In this document: one piece after another, positions 16,997-23,686 of the stretch
Layout: each line of letters starts with the position of its first letter
How positions within the stretch are numbered: the stretch's first letter is position 1
Notes under the pieces: model-generated
Database searches by the model: none
What the model was told of the DNA's origin: nothing
Seen by the model: only the letters and a program-made list of their open reading frames with translations
NCBI RefSeq assembly: GCF_001937195.1
Contig: NZ_MSDO01000004.1
Location: 1-64,000, forward strand
Reading direction: 5' to 3'
DNA length: 64,000 nt
From: Salinicola socius
GTDB taxonomy: Bacteria > Pseudomonadota > Gammaproteobacteria > Pseudomonadales > Halomonadaceae
Made by a program: the position numbers and the translations under genes

Positions 16997-17296
16997 TTAT
17001 GCGTCCTCGCCGGGACCGGTGATCTTGATAGGGAAGGTTCCGATGATCTGGAGCGCTATCTGCACGCCGGCACGAAAGCCTTTGCATTTGTCGCTGCCTT
17101 TCTCGAAGACGATGGCGTCATCGGCGTCGCCCAATCGGATGCCCTTGTCTGTCTGGCTCACTACCAGCTGCAGCTGGTCGACGGCGTGCTGGTGGTGCTC
17201 CTGAGCCTTGAGGATCAGCCGGGCGAGGGCTTCATCTCCGTAGACGGCCTCGCTCTCATCGGAAAGGAACGATGTGTCGAGCTTGTCGTTGGTCAT
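16997..17296 (-). CDS. Phage protein of unknown function
   Basis: A 99-residue acidic protein beginning MTNDKLDTSF. The start at 17296 is chosen for its AGGAGG site. It has a mixed helical pattern, with a C-terminal segment KCKGFRAGVQIALQIIGTFPI. It is in the leftward early operon between a zinc protein and the DUF2786 gene. No family recognised. Confidence 0.65.
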   Translation of the reverse strand: MTNDKLDTSFLSDESEAVYGDEALARLILKAQEHHQHAVDQLQLVVSQTDKGIRLGDADDAIVFEKGSDKCKGFRAGVQIALQIIGTFPIKITGPGEDA

Positions 17297-17306
17297 TGCG
17301 GCCTCC

Positions 17307-17585
17307 TCAGGCAAACAGCCGCCGGTCTTCGTCTACCGGGTAAGCTGGGTTGTGGTAGCACCAGAGCGAGCCGCGCCGATGCGGGAAGTGATAGCCGTCG
17401 CAGCGGCAGGTATCGCGCCGCCAGGGCTTCGAGTCAGCCCATTTGTCGATCCGTAGCGTGTTCCGGCGGCCGCACCGGGTGCAGAGCGGGCCGATCACGT
17501 ACTCGTCTGGATGCCTGGGCTTCGTCTGGCGGGCGCCGCAGATACGGCAGCGGCAATGCCGTCGAACGGGTAGATAGACCTGCAT
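17307..17585 (-). CDS. Zinc-ribbon phage protein
   Basis: A 92-residue Arg/Cys-rich protein starting MQVYLPVRRHCRC. Paired cysteines in CRICGARQ and CTRCGRR form a zinc ribbon, and a further CRCDGYHFPHRRGS motif lies near the C terminus. It overlaps no neighbour and follows a short intergenic region in the leftward operon. It probably binds nucleic acid or protein; its role is unknown. Confidence 0.65.
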   Translation of the reverse strand: MQVYLPVRRHCRCRICGARQTKPRHPDEYVIGPLCTRCGRRNTLRIDKWADSKPWRRDTCRCDGYHFPHRRGSLWCYHNPAYPVDEDRRLFA

Positions 17586-17736
17586 GGCTGCCTCCGGATA
17601 GCGGGCAGCACAAAAGCCAGCACCCGGTCGGTCAGGCGCTCGCTGTTGTGCTGGTGGATACGAATTGGCAATGGTTGCCCGAGGCGCCCTTGTGATAAGT
17701 TCGCCGGTCGTCAACCTATTACTGGATAAGAATCAA

Positions 17737-17907
17737 ATGATTAAAGGCGTGATCTTCTGCGTTATTTTCCTGGTCGTTCAGCTCATTGGCTTGAACTACG
17801 TCGACAACAGGCTCAATTCCTCTCCGAAGGAAGCGCGCCAGGTAGTAACCACCACGCCGGCAATCAATCGTGAGGAGAAAGAGAAGAAGGACTCGCGCCT
17901 ATCTTGA
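17737..17907 (+). CDS. Possible small single-span membrane protein
   Basis: A 56-residue open frame beginning MIKGVIFCVIFLVVQLIGL, one hydrophobic helix followed by a polar tail rich in Lys and Glu. The ribosome site is weak and it runs against the leftward operon. The hydrophobic/polar split looks protein-like, but evidence is slight. Confidence 0.35.
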   Translation: MIKGVIFCVIFLVVQLIGLNYVDNRLNSSPKEARQVVTTTPAINREEKEKKDSRLS

Positions 17908-17930
17908 TCGCTCAAGAGAGCGGAATGAGA

Positions 17931-17956
17931 CATCACCCTGCGGGCGCAGGGTGATG
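17931..17956. terminator. Hairpin between the small membrane ORF and the leftward gene at 17970
   Basis: A perfect 11-bp stem (17931-17941 with 17946-17956) and a four-base loop, with no clear T-run on either strand. It sits in the convergent gap and may act as a weak or Rho-assisted terminator. Confidence 0.45.
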
Positions 17957-17969
17957 AGATACTGAGAAA

Positions 17970-18191
17970 CTATGTGCGACGGGGCCGACCTTGAGGGCCG
18001 ATAGGACGGAGAAGCGCGACTTCCACCGCCCGTTCACGATCCATACCCTTGTCGACAAGCTTTTTGACCCGGGTTTTCAAGGTGGCGAGCGGCATATCCT
18101 GCTTGGCTGCTCTGACAGCCATGCCTCCTTCTCTTGCAGCCCCGCCTTTCTTCTTTATGAGCAGCCTTTGATCGCGTGAGCAGATCTTCAC
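17970..18191 (-). CDS. Small basic phage protein, possible DNA-binding
   Basis: A 73-residue Lys/Arg-rich protein (GTG start at 18191). The segment LATLKTRVKKLVDKGMDRERAVEVALLRP resembles a short helix-turn-helix. An internal ATG at 18122 follows a purine-rich stretch but at poor spacing, so the start is unsure. It is the first ordinary gene after the RNA leader of the leftward operon. Confidence 0.5.
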   Translation of the reverse strand: MKICSRDQRLLIKKKGGAAREGGMAVRAAKQDMPLATLKTRVKKLVDKGMDRERAVEVALLRPIGPQGRPRRT

Positions 18192-18306
18192 TCGGGGGGT
18201 CCTTGAGGCGTGTTGCCTCGAGTTTGCTATGGTTTGAAACCAAAGAGCTCCGGTTGGTGGTTACTTACCTGAGCCCTTGCAATTTAAGCCAGAATTGCCA
18301 AATGTC

Positions 18307-18534
18307 CTAATACAATGCTGGTAGTTGCAGCCATACCCATTTTGACATCCCGTTGGTGAAAAAGAGCCCGGCACCGGGCCGGGCCAAAGGTACGCAGGGT
18401 ATGTAGGTGCCGGTCAGCCCCGGCTGCTCACCACTACGCAGGTGACGCGAGCCCACTATCACCACAACAGCGGGATTCGTTTGCTCATTTGCTGTGGTAA
18501 CTTGGGGTTTCACCACAACAGCAATGGGATACAT
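18307..18534 (-). CDS. Leader ORF of the leftward operon (Ash-like, uncertain)
   Basis: A 75-residue frame beginning MYPIAVVVKPQ. The first 30 residues contain AVVV twice, encoded by the two copies of the regulatory repeat described separately. A terminator hairpin lies inside the frame near residue 54. It resembles P4-type ash leader ORFs in position and in the segment LARPGAGLFFTNG. It may serve mainly as a translated leader rather than a functional protein. Confidence 0.45.
   Translation of the reverse strand: MYPIAVVVKPQVTTANEQTNPAVVVIVGSRHLRSGEQPGLTGTYIPCVPLARPGAGLFFTNGMSKWVWLQLPALY
18358..18385 (-). terminator. Early terminator inside the leftward leader
   Basis: On the minus strand, a GC stem (18379-18384 with 18366-18371, seven-base loop) is followed by TCTTTTTC. 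It lies about 150 nt after the leader ATG and inside the leader frame. This position suits attenuation of the leftward operon. Confidence 0.6.
18459..18522 (-). ncRNA. Candidate P4-type immunity RNA: two direct repeats flanking a complementary element
   Basis: In the leftward transcript the 13-nt sequence GCTGTTGTGGTGA occurs twice (complement of 18510-18522 and of 18459-18471). Between them lies TTACCACAGC (complement of 18491-18500), which can pair with either repeat through ten base pairs with a three-base bulge. This A-B-A order is that of seqA/seqB/seqC in phage P4 RNA immunity. It is followed by a terminator. It is inferred from structure; no RNA end is known. Confidence 0.5.
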
Positions 18535-18654
18535 ATGCCAGATAACAGAGACGGGCGGGACACACCGCGGCCTACTTCACCGCCGCCAGATTGGCAACGC
18601 AACCACGAGACGAGTAGGCGTGAGCCACCTCCACCTCCTAAAGAAGAGAAGTAG
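18535..18654 (+). CDS. Possible 39-residue proline-rich micro-protein
   Basis: A 39-residue frame, MPDNRDGRDTPRPTSPPPDW then RREPPPPPKEEK. It is very rich in Pro and charged residues and ends 4 nt before the two-helix membrane protein. The ribosome site is weak. If real, it is the first gene of a two-gene rightward unit divergent from the leftward leader. Confidence 0.35.
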   Translation: MPDNRDGRDTPRPTSPPPDWQRNHETSRREPPPPPKEEK

Positions 18655-18658
18655 TCAC

Positions 18659-19153
18659 ATGAGCCGAAACAGGACTGAGTTCAACATCTACGTGTCCTAC
18701 AACGTGGAGAAGCTCACCGAGACTTATTACTCGCGCCTGGATCGGCTCTTCACTCTCCTCATGATTCTCATGGGATCCGCCGTTTTTAGCGGTCTCAGCA
18801 GTCAGTATTGGATGGGCGTCGTTATCGTCATCGTGCCGGCTCTCCAGCTCGTCTACCGCTTTGGCGAAGTAGCTGGCCAAGCTGGTTCTCAGAAGCATCG
18901 ATATTCATCTCTCATGAACCGCATGCAACACATGGAGGATGAGGAGCTCGCTGATGCTTTTATCCGGACTCAAGAGCGCGATGTAAGGCCACTGAGTGCG
19001 ATCGAAAGCCTCGCCTTCAATAAGGCGTGCCACATGCGTGGGCAGGCTGACCATTGCGCCGATCTGAATCTCCTCGAGAAATTTCTAGCTGTGTTCATTG
19101 GCGCCAACCCTTGCTCCAGTCCAAAAGCGTTAAAGACCGATCGGCAAGCCTGA
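18659..19153 (+). CDS. Two-helix membrane protein resembling SLATT/S-2TM effector domains
   Basis: A 164-residue protein starting MSRNRTEFNIYVSYNVEKL. An N-terminal helix with YYSRLDRLFTLLMILMGSAVF leads into two adjacent membrane spans (residues about 28-45 and 50-66). A cytosolic helical tail follows (RYSSLMNRMQHMEDEELADAFIRTQERDVRPLSAIESLAFNKA). This layout resembles SLATT-type pore-forming domains found in nucleotide-signalled defence systems. It is an isolated cargo gene on the opposite strand to the early operon, so an exclusion or abortive role is possible. Assignment by pattern only. Confidence 0.6.
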   Translation: MSRNRTEFNIYVSYNVEKLTETYYSRLDRLFTLLMILMGSAVFSGLSSQYWMGVVIVIVPALQLVYRFGEVAGQAGSQKHRYSSLMNRMQHMEDEELADAFIRTQERDVRPLSAIESLAFNKACHMRGQADHCADLNLLEKFLAVFIGANPCSSPKALKTDRQA

Positions 19154-19448
19154 TCTCTGTCCCGCATCGATAAGCCGTCTCCACCGGGGCGCTACGTCCG
19201 CTTGCTTCCCGGCCGCTCCGTTCTGGTATTGGCCGTGGCCGGATCTACCGGCCCAGCCGATTTCCGGGCCCTCCTCTCGCGTGCGGTGCAGCTCGCTCGA
19301 GCACGGAGACGGCTTATCGATGGCCAGCGGATTACGCACCGCTGGCACTGCGTGGGGTCCGAGTTGTTAAAGAGCTACTGCATCCCGAAGCGCCCGCGTC
19401 CGCAGACGCTTTCGGATACAGGCCGCCATCCGCTGGCGGCTGCGTCGT

Positions 19449-19733
19449 TCAGTTGCTGGCGTAGGCGCTGCCGTCGACCGGTGAGAGCACCGGGGCGCAG
19501 GCGGTGTCCGCGATACCGTCGTAGTCCGGGTGGCCGTATCGGCGGGCTGGTGCCACGCCGCGGGCGGCTTCGGCGTTCCATGTCGCCACGCTTTCGCAGT
19601 ACTGCGCTTGCTGCATCAGCTGCACCTCGTAGTCGCTCGGGCCAGGCAGGCCAACGGAGGCAACCGTAAGAACGGCCAGGGTGGCGATCGCGCTGGCAAC
19701 GCCTGCCAGAGGGCTGGTGATCAGTTGGCGCAT
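19449..19733 (-). CDS. Small exported or membrane-anchored protein
   Basis: A 94-residue protein with an N-terminal hydrophobic helix (LAGVASAIATLAVLTVASVGL) and a soluble tail containing two cysteines. It overlaps the upstream gene by 13 nt. It is the last of three genes under the second CI operator cluster. Function unknown. Confidence 0.6.
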   Translation of the reverse strand: MRQLITSPLAGVASAIATLAVLTVASVGLPGPSDYEVQLMQQAQYCESVATWNAEAARGVAPARRYGHPDYDGIADTACAPVLSPVDGSAYASN

Positions 19734-20026
19734 GGGGTGTTCTCCTTCTGGCGCTTGCGGGTAATGGCGATCATCCGGATCTGGTCCGCCATCCAGGCGC
19801 AGGCGTTTCCCTCGCGGCCAAAGCAGCGGTCCATAATCACGACCAGGCGGTTCTTGCTCGGCACGTAGAAGGCCGGTCGGTAACCGCTGCTCGGCATGTC
19901 GTTCTCACGCGGTCGGGCGTGGTACTGGGTATCGACGTCCGGCACGCCATCGGCACAGATGTGCTCGTCGTAGGCGGCACCGACCTGATGGGCCGGGTAG
20001 CAGAAGGTGGTGGCGTCCAGATTCAT
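19721..20026 (-). CDS. Phage protein of unknown function
   Basis: A 101-residue protein with YRPAFYVPSKNRLVVIMDRCFGREGNACAWMADQIRMIA. Several cysteines and histidines occur, but there is no clear zinc motif. It overlaps the HTH gene stop by 4 nt and forms an operon with it and the exported protein downstream. Confidence 0.55.
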   Translation of the reverse strand: MNLDATTFCYPAHQVGAAYDEHICADGVPDVDTQYHARPRENDMPSSGYRPAFYVPSKNRLVVIMDRCFGREGNACAWMADQIRMIAITRKRQKENTPCAN

Positions 20027-20436
20027 GCCGCGATCCCCGCGATGTCGTACGACTCCTGGCGGCGCGACAGCTTGGTGATGCTGATCGTCTGGCGGCTGCC
20101 GCTGGAGCGGAGGCGCTGCATGTGGACGTCGGGTGAAATGGCGCTGACGGTGAGGGCCAGCAGCAGCGGGGCGATCCAGCCGCGTCGCATCGCTTTGGCG
20201 ACGGCATCGGTGGCGCGCTGGGCATGCAGCCAGAAGTAGAGGGTCTCGGCGGTGCTCTTCACGGTGGCGGGTGACACGCCGCGCAGCTTGGCGATCTCCT
20301 TCTGGGTCATCCCGGCAGCTATGCCGGCGATGACGTGCGCCTGCTTGATGGTGGGGAAGCCTTCAGCCTGGCGGCCGACTCGGCAGCGGTAGCCGAATGC
20401 CTCGATTGTTTGGTGGTCCTGCGTGACCTGGTTCAT
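20023..20436 (-). CDS. LuxR-type HTH protein
   Basis: A 137-residue protein starting MNQVTQDHQT. The segment HVIAGIAAGMTQKEIAKLRGVSPATVKSTAETLYFWLHA is a LuxR/GerE-like helix-turn-helix. A short hydrophobic stretch follows (WIAPLLLALTVSAI). Upstream lie two operator copies matching those of the CI switch, so it is probably repressed in the lysogen and is a candidate second early regulator. Confidence 0.65.
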   Translation of the reverse strand: MNQVTQDHQTIEAFGYRCRVGRQAEGFPTIKQAHVIAGIAAGMTQKEIAKLRGVSPATVKSTAETLYFWLHAQRATDAVAKAMRRGWIAPLLLALTVSAISPDVHMQRLRSSGSRQTISITKLSRRQESYDIAGIAA

Positions 20437-20472
20437 CTCGTTACCCACGATGTTCTGTTGTCGTGGATAAAG

Positions 20473-20510
20473 TAAAGCAACGCTTTCTTTATGAGTCAAG
20501 CGCAGCTTTA
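20473..20510. promoter_or_regulatory. Two repressor operators upstream of the LuxR-type gene
   Basis: TAAAGC-AAC-GCTTTC at 20473-20487 and TCAAGC-GCA-GCTTTA at 20496-20510, centres 23 bp apart. Both fit the consensus seen between cI and cro. They lie 37-74 nt upstream of the start at 20436. CI control is the likely meaning. Confidence 0.65.
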
Positions 20511-20532
20511 TATTTTTCTTTATGCCAAGAAA

Positions 20533-20554
20533 AACCCGCCTCGGTGGGCGGGTT
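20533..20554 (-). terminator. Terminator after the XhlA-like gene
   Basis: An eight-base-pair AACCCGCC/GGCGGGTT stem with a six-base loop. On the minus strand it is followed by TTTCTTGG. It ends the transcript of the genes at 21446-20573 and also insulates the operator pair next to it. Confidence 0.7.
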
Positions 20555-20572
20555 CATTTTCGACGAAGTGTC

Positions 20573-21073
20573 TCAACTGCCCAACTGGGCGATGATAGGA
20601 GAGAGAAACTCCCTGGCAAGCCACCATCCTCCACCAAGGATGGACGTGAGGGTAGCGACAAGAGCAAGGATAACGGAGCCATAAAGCTGGTTCTTCGTGA
20701 CAACATTGTCCAGCTTGTCTGAAATACGATCGATCTTGCCCTCGATGCTTGTAGCTTTGACGCGAATATCGCCAACGTCGCGCTCTAGCTGAGTCACGCG
20801 CGCGTGCAAGTCATCCATCGAAGACCCTCCTTTACCACCGTTAACCTTGTTTGCTCCTGAATCTCTTCCTTCAGACTGCCAGCTAGAGTCTCGGTTCCAT
20901 TCAGGACTGTTATCAAGCGGGAAGGGTATTGCTTGACTGATAGTATAGGTGCATCCGTCACCATCGGAATGCACAGGAGTATGCTTCATCAGAAACTGTG
21001 AGCCGTTGATCGAGGTCTCGACGCTTGTCGTGTGATCAACTTTTGTTGTTCGGGCCCCGCCGCTCTCAGCCAT
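20573..21073 (-). CDS. Coiled-coil membrane-anchored protein (XhlA-like), with possible internal start
   Basis: A 166-residue frame from 21073 (GGAGC site, overlapping the upstream stop). The C-terminal 81 residues, MDDLHARVTQLERDVGDIRV onward, form a heptad coiled coil, then one membrane span (SVILALVATLTSILGGGWWLA) and a short tail, like phage XhlA-type proteins. A second ATG at 20818 has a much stronger AAGGAGGG site, so a short form may be the main product. It may be made in the lysogen, next to cI. Confidence 0.6.
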   Translation of the reverse strand: MAESGGARTTKVDHTTSVETSINGSQFLMKHTPVHSDGDGCTYTISQAIPFPLDNSPEWNRDSSWQSEGRDSGANKVNGGKGGSSMDDLHARVTQLERDVGDIRVKATSIEGKIDRISDKLDNVVTKNQLYGSVILALVATLTSILGGGWWLAREFLSPIIAQLGS

Positions 21074-21446
21074 GCGAATATCGCTCCGGCTGATTCTTTT
21101 TGAGCCAGGCATGTATTGGGCCCACCATCATCCTACGAGCATTCCCACACCGATTACAGCCTAAAGTATAGGCAAATGAGCGAAATTCAGCATTTTCATT
21201 CTCGTTAAGCTGAAACTCATGACCCATAAGCTGGGCTAGGGCGGGCCGACTCTCATCTACGGTAACGCCTTGGCCATCGCTTGGAGGCATGAAAGCTTTC
21301 ATCACCTCCAATTTCCCATGACAGAGGTCACAAGCTCTCGGGACCCATAGCTCATCTAGGAACGACTCGATATCAGATACTGTCAATTTAGAGTTGTCTG
21401 AATCCATGTCCCCCTTACTACCAAGAGAGTGCAAATCGTCAGTCAT
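21066..21446 (-). CDS. Protein with two CxxC pairs, unknown function
   Basis: A 126-residue protein with CDLCHGKLEV and CNRCGNARRMMVGPIHAW, which together would bind one zinc. AGAGGG precedes the start. It lies just downstream of cI on the same strand, so it may be expressed in the lysogen. It is less GC-rich than its neighbours, which suggests recent acquisition. Confidence 0.6.
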   Translation of the reverse strand: MTDDLHSLGSKGDMDSDNSKLTVSDIESFLDELWVPRACDLCHGKLEVMKAFMPPSDGQGVTVDESRPALAQLMGHEFQLNENENAEFRSFAYTLGCNRCGNARRMMVGPIHAWLKKNQPERYSHG

Positions 21447-21518
21447 AGTTCCCTCTGGGGCTGGGTTTTGTATCGCTCAGTAACAGTAGGTGATTCTAAA
21501 TGCAGTAACTGCGTTGGG

Positions 21519-22289
21519 CTAGTGCAAAAGCACGCTGTACCAGAACACCTTGCCGATGATGCTCACCTTCTCTGGCCAGTTTTCGTCGAGGTCTTCGTCA
21601 GGATGCTCAAACTTGTCGGGGTTGGCGCTGCGAATGCGCAGCCCACCACCTGGCAAACGGTAGAGGAACTTCACCCTCAGCAACCCGTCATGATCGATCG
21701 CGTACATCTTGCCGTTCTTGATCTGCTTATCGGCTGTGTCTACCCCAACTGAAGCGCCATCCGGCAAGATAGGCTCCATGCTTTCCCCTTCGACATAGGC
21801 ACACGCTGCTGCCTCTTTCGACACACCCGCACTCCTAAGCGTGCTGCGCTTGAAGCGCAAGGCCGCCCCGTTGTTCTCGACTACCTGGGTTCGCCCACCA
21901 CCGCCAGACAACGCGACCTCGCGATACAGCGGAAGCTCTACCTCGTCATCGGCGAGGGGTTGGGAGCGATCCCACGGATCCATGTTCTCGGTGAAGGTCA
22001 GCTCGTTATCGCTGGCGGATTTTCCGTAATCAGCTGGTGACGTCTCGGATATAAGATCTGCAGGCACTGAATCCTCCTGCTCCTCATAAAACCAATCGAT
22101 GGTTTTCCCGCTCAGCTGGGCCAGCATCGCTAGATTCTGGTTGGATATCTTCCCAGAGCGCGGCCATTGACCGACCGCTTGCGCGGAAACCCCGGCTTTC
22201 TCAGCGATAGATGCCTGAGTGACACCCTTCGCCTTCGCCGCCTTGAGCGCTTCCCTGATTCTCGCCTTGAAGGCCTCTACGTTCTGCAC
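21519..22289 (-). CDS. cI: CI-like phage repressor (HTH plus S24 peptidase)
   Basis: A 256-residue LexA/CI-type repressor. The N-terminal XRE helix-turn-helix is VTQASIAEKAGVSAQAVGQW, and the C-terminal S24 domain has the catalytic Ser in VEGESMEPIL and Lys in LLRVKFLYR. I choose the GTG start at 22289 because GAGGG lies 8 nt upstream and one operator falls just outside it. The ATG at 22337 lacks a ribosome site and would put that operator inside the gene. RecA-stimulated self-cleavage would allow SOS induction. Confidence 0.9.
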   Translation of the reverse strand: MQNVEAFKARIREALKAAKAKGVTQASIAEKAGVSAQAVGQWPRSGKISNQNLAMLAQLSGKTIDWFYEEQEDSVPADLISETSPADYGKSASDNELTFTENMDPWDRSQPLADDEVELPLYREVALSGGGGRTQVVENNGAALRFKRSTLRSAGVSKEAAACAYVEGESMEPILPDGASVGVDTADKQIKNGKMYAIDHDGLLRVKFLYRLPGGGLRIRSANPDKFEHPDEDLDENWPEKVSIIGKVFWYSVLLH

Positions 22290-22302
22290 TCGGTTTCCCT
22301 CG

Positions 22303-22383
22303 TTAAGCGTTGCTTTAATTTTCGAGGGGGTAGGCATGCTAGGTAAAGCAAGCTATGCTTTACAGATATAAAGCCATGCTTTA
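22303..22383. promoter_or_regulatory. CI/Cro operator region (three sites)
   Basis: Three sites of the form TAAAGC-N3-GCTTTA: 22303-22317 (TTAAGC half), 22348-22362 (GCAAGC half, also overlapping a wider TAAAGC) and 22369-22383 (perfect). Centres are 45 and 21 bp apart. They fill the space between the divergent cI and cro starts, as in lambda. Confidence 0.75.
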
Positions 22384-22393
22384 GGTAATCGAG

Positions 22394-22639
22394 ATGATCA
22401 GCAAGGCCATTGCTTATTTTGGCGACTCTCGTTCTGCGTTATGCAAAGCGGTCGGCATGTCCCCCCAGTTCCTTTCCCAGGTCAGCACCGGTAAGCGGCC
22501 GTTGCCGCCCCGTTATGCCGTCCTGATCGAGGAGGCCACCTGTGGGCAGGTAACCGCTGCCGAGTTGTTGCCGAGCGTCTTCGCTCCTCGATCTACCCAG
22601 AAGCGTACCGCAGACGATGAGACCGCCACTTCCGCATGA
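22394..22639 (+). CDS. Cro/YdaS-like regulator
   Basis: An 81-residue DNA-binding protein: FGDSRSALCKAVGMSPQFLSQVSTGKRPLPPRYAVLIEEATCGQVTAAELLP is the Cro/YdaS helix-turn-helix pattern. It is divergent from cI with shared operators, so it is the lytic-side regulator and the first gene of the rightward early operon. Confidence 0.85.
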   Translation: MISKAIAYFGDSRSALCKAVGMSPQFLSQVSTGKRPLPPRYAVLIEEATCGQVTAAELLPSVFAPRSTQKRTADDETATSA

Positions 22640-22697
22640 CAGGGGTGGTTTTTCATACAGGTGTAGGGGAGCACGACATGAATTCGATCAAGCCCAC

Positions 22698-22928
22698 TCA
22701 GCTAGAAGGTCGACCCCAATGAGCCGCCTTCTCAACGATGCCGTCGATCTCGGCGCGGACGCGGGCCGACGGTCGATCCATTGCGGTACCGCCAACCGCC
22801 TGCAAAGCGGCCACTCGCGGATCCTTGTCCGTCACCACTGCTCGGTAAACACCCATTGCCTCAAGGCGCCCGAGAATCTCGGCCTGCATAAGCAAGATCG
22901 CATCCAGCTTTTCGTCAGTTGTGGCCAT
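22698..22928 (-). CDS. 76-residue protein, antisense in the rightward early operon (paralogue A)
   Basis: MATTDEKLDAILLMQAEILGRLEAMG begins this 76-residue protein. A near-identical N terminus and the same length occur in the gene at 23337-23567. AAGGG lies 9 nt before the ATG. The N-terminal part is an amphipathic helix suited to a coiled coil. It is encoded opposite to cro and the replication genes. Function unknown, but the paired conservation argues it is translated. Confidence 0.55.
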   Translation of the reverse strand: MATTDEKLDAILLMQAEILGRLEAMGVYRAVVTDKDPRVAALQAVGGTAMDRPSARVRAEIDGIVEKAAHWGRPSS

Positions 22929-23046
22929 GTCGTCAGCCCTTCGGTGCGGAGTGTTGAAACTCTGACTGTAGCCACTGACGGCATGGCCCTCTATTGCACA
23001 CAAGTCGACCACCAGCGGGCGGCGGCCACAACTCAGGGAGCGCGAC

Positions 23047-23340
23047 ATGAGCCTGATCAAACGCATCCGATTCGTTATCCGCGCTAGCCGCGCCGGTCGT
23101 GGGGAGGAACTCGACAAAGTGTTCGCAGGCATGGAGCGGGGTGCCACGTTCACTGGCGCCAAGGCCCACCTTGTGCTGGCGCTGGCGGATAGTCGCCGGT
23201 GGATCGAGATGAACATGCGGATGAACCACCACCGCTTCCTCACTGAAGAGATGCTCGGCCAGGCATGGGCGCGACGCGTGGAGAAGCACATCAAGGCGAC
23301 GCGCACTCACGACCTGACCGAAATTCTGGAGGAACGTTAA
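23047..23340 (+). CDS. Phage early protein of unknown function
   Basis: A 97-residue helical, basic protein, MSLIKRIRFVIRASRAGRGE..., with an AGGGAG site 8 nt upstream. It lies between the two antisense paralogues and overlaps the 3' end of the second by 4 nt. No family recognised. Confidence 0.6.
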   Translation: MSLIKRIRFVIRASRAGRGEELDKVFAGMERGATFTGAKAHLVLALADSRRWIEMNMRMNHHRFLTEEMLGQAWARRVEKHIKATRTHDLTEILEER

Positions 23341-23567
23341 TGGTCCTCGAAGGCAGCGATCTTGCGCAGCGAAAGCTGGAGGCTCTTCCACGTCTCGGGC
23401 CCAAAACCGGAATCGGCCAGGTAGTCGATAGCGGCGATGGCCTCTCCACGGTTGTCGTTCGCTTTGGCTTGATCAACGCCGATCTCTCGCTCGATGGCTT
23501 CGAGCCTTCCAAGAATTTCGACCTGCATCACAAGCACAGATTTCAGCAATTCATCAGTTGTGGCCAT
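23337..23567 (-). CDS. 76-residue protein, antisense in the rightward early operon (paralogue B)
   Basis: MATTDELLKSVLVMQVEILGRLEAIER begins this 76-residue protein, paralogous to the gene at 22698-22928. The C-terminal halves differ (here IDYLADSGFGPETWKSLQLSLRKIAAFEDH). AGGG lies about 10 nt upstream. The sequence around both starts is also duplicated, including a short stretch reading CGGCATGGCCCTCTAT. It was probably duplicated as a module with its upstream region. Confidence 0.55.
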   Translation of the reverse strand: MATTDELLKSVLVMQVEILGRLEAIEREIGVDQAKANDNRGEAIAAIDYLADSGFGPETWKSLQLSLRKIAAFEDH

Positions 23568-23686
23568 TTCGTCAGTCCCTCAGTCGGTTGTGTGAGAACT
23601 CCCACTGTAACCGCTGGCGGCATGGCCCTCTATCGCTCGCGGATCGGCCGGCAGCCGACCACAACCATGTCTCGGGGGAGCACACC

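Noticed and set aside
18459-18522. Repeats considered as a CRISPR array
   Set aside because: Only two 13-nt direct repeats with an inverted element between; no array periodicity and no cas genes.
22290-22337. ATG start for CI at 22337
   Set aside because: No ribosome site, and it would place an operator inside the gene; the GTG at 22289 with GAGGG is better.
22679-22723. A 14-codon frame MNSIKPTQLEGRPQ after cro
   Set aside because: It has a ribosome-site-like GGGGAG but is too short to support as a gene; it may be a leader peptide or a truncated copy of the duplicated module.
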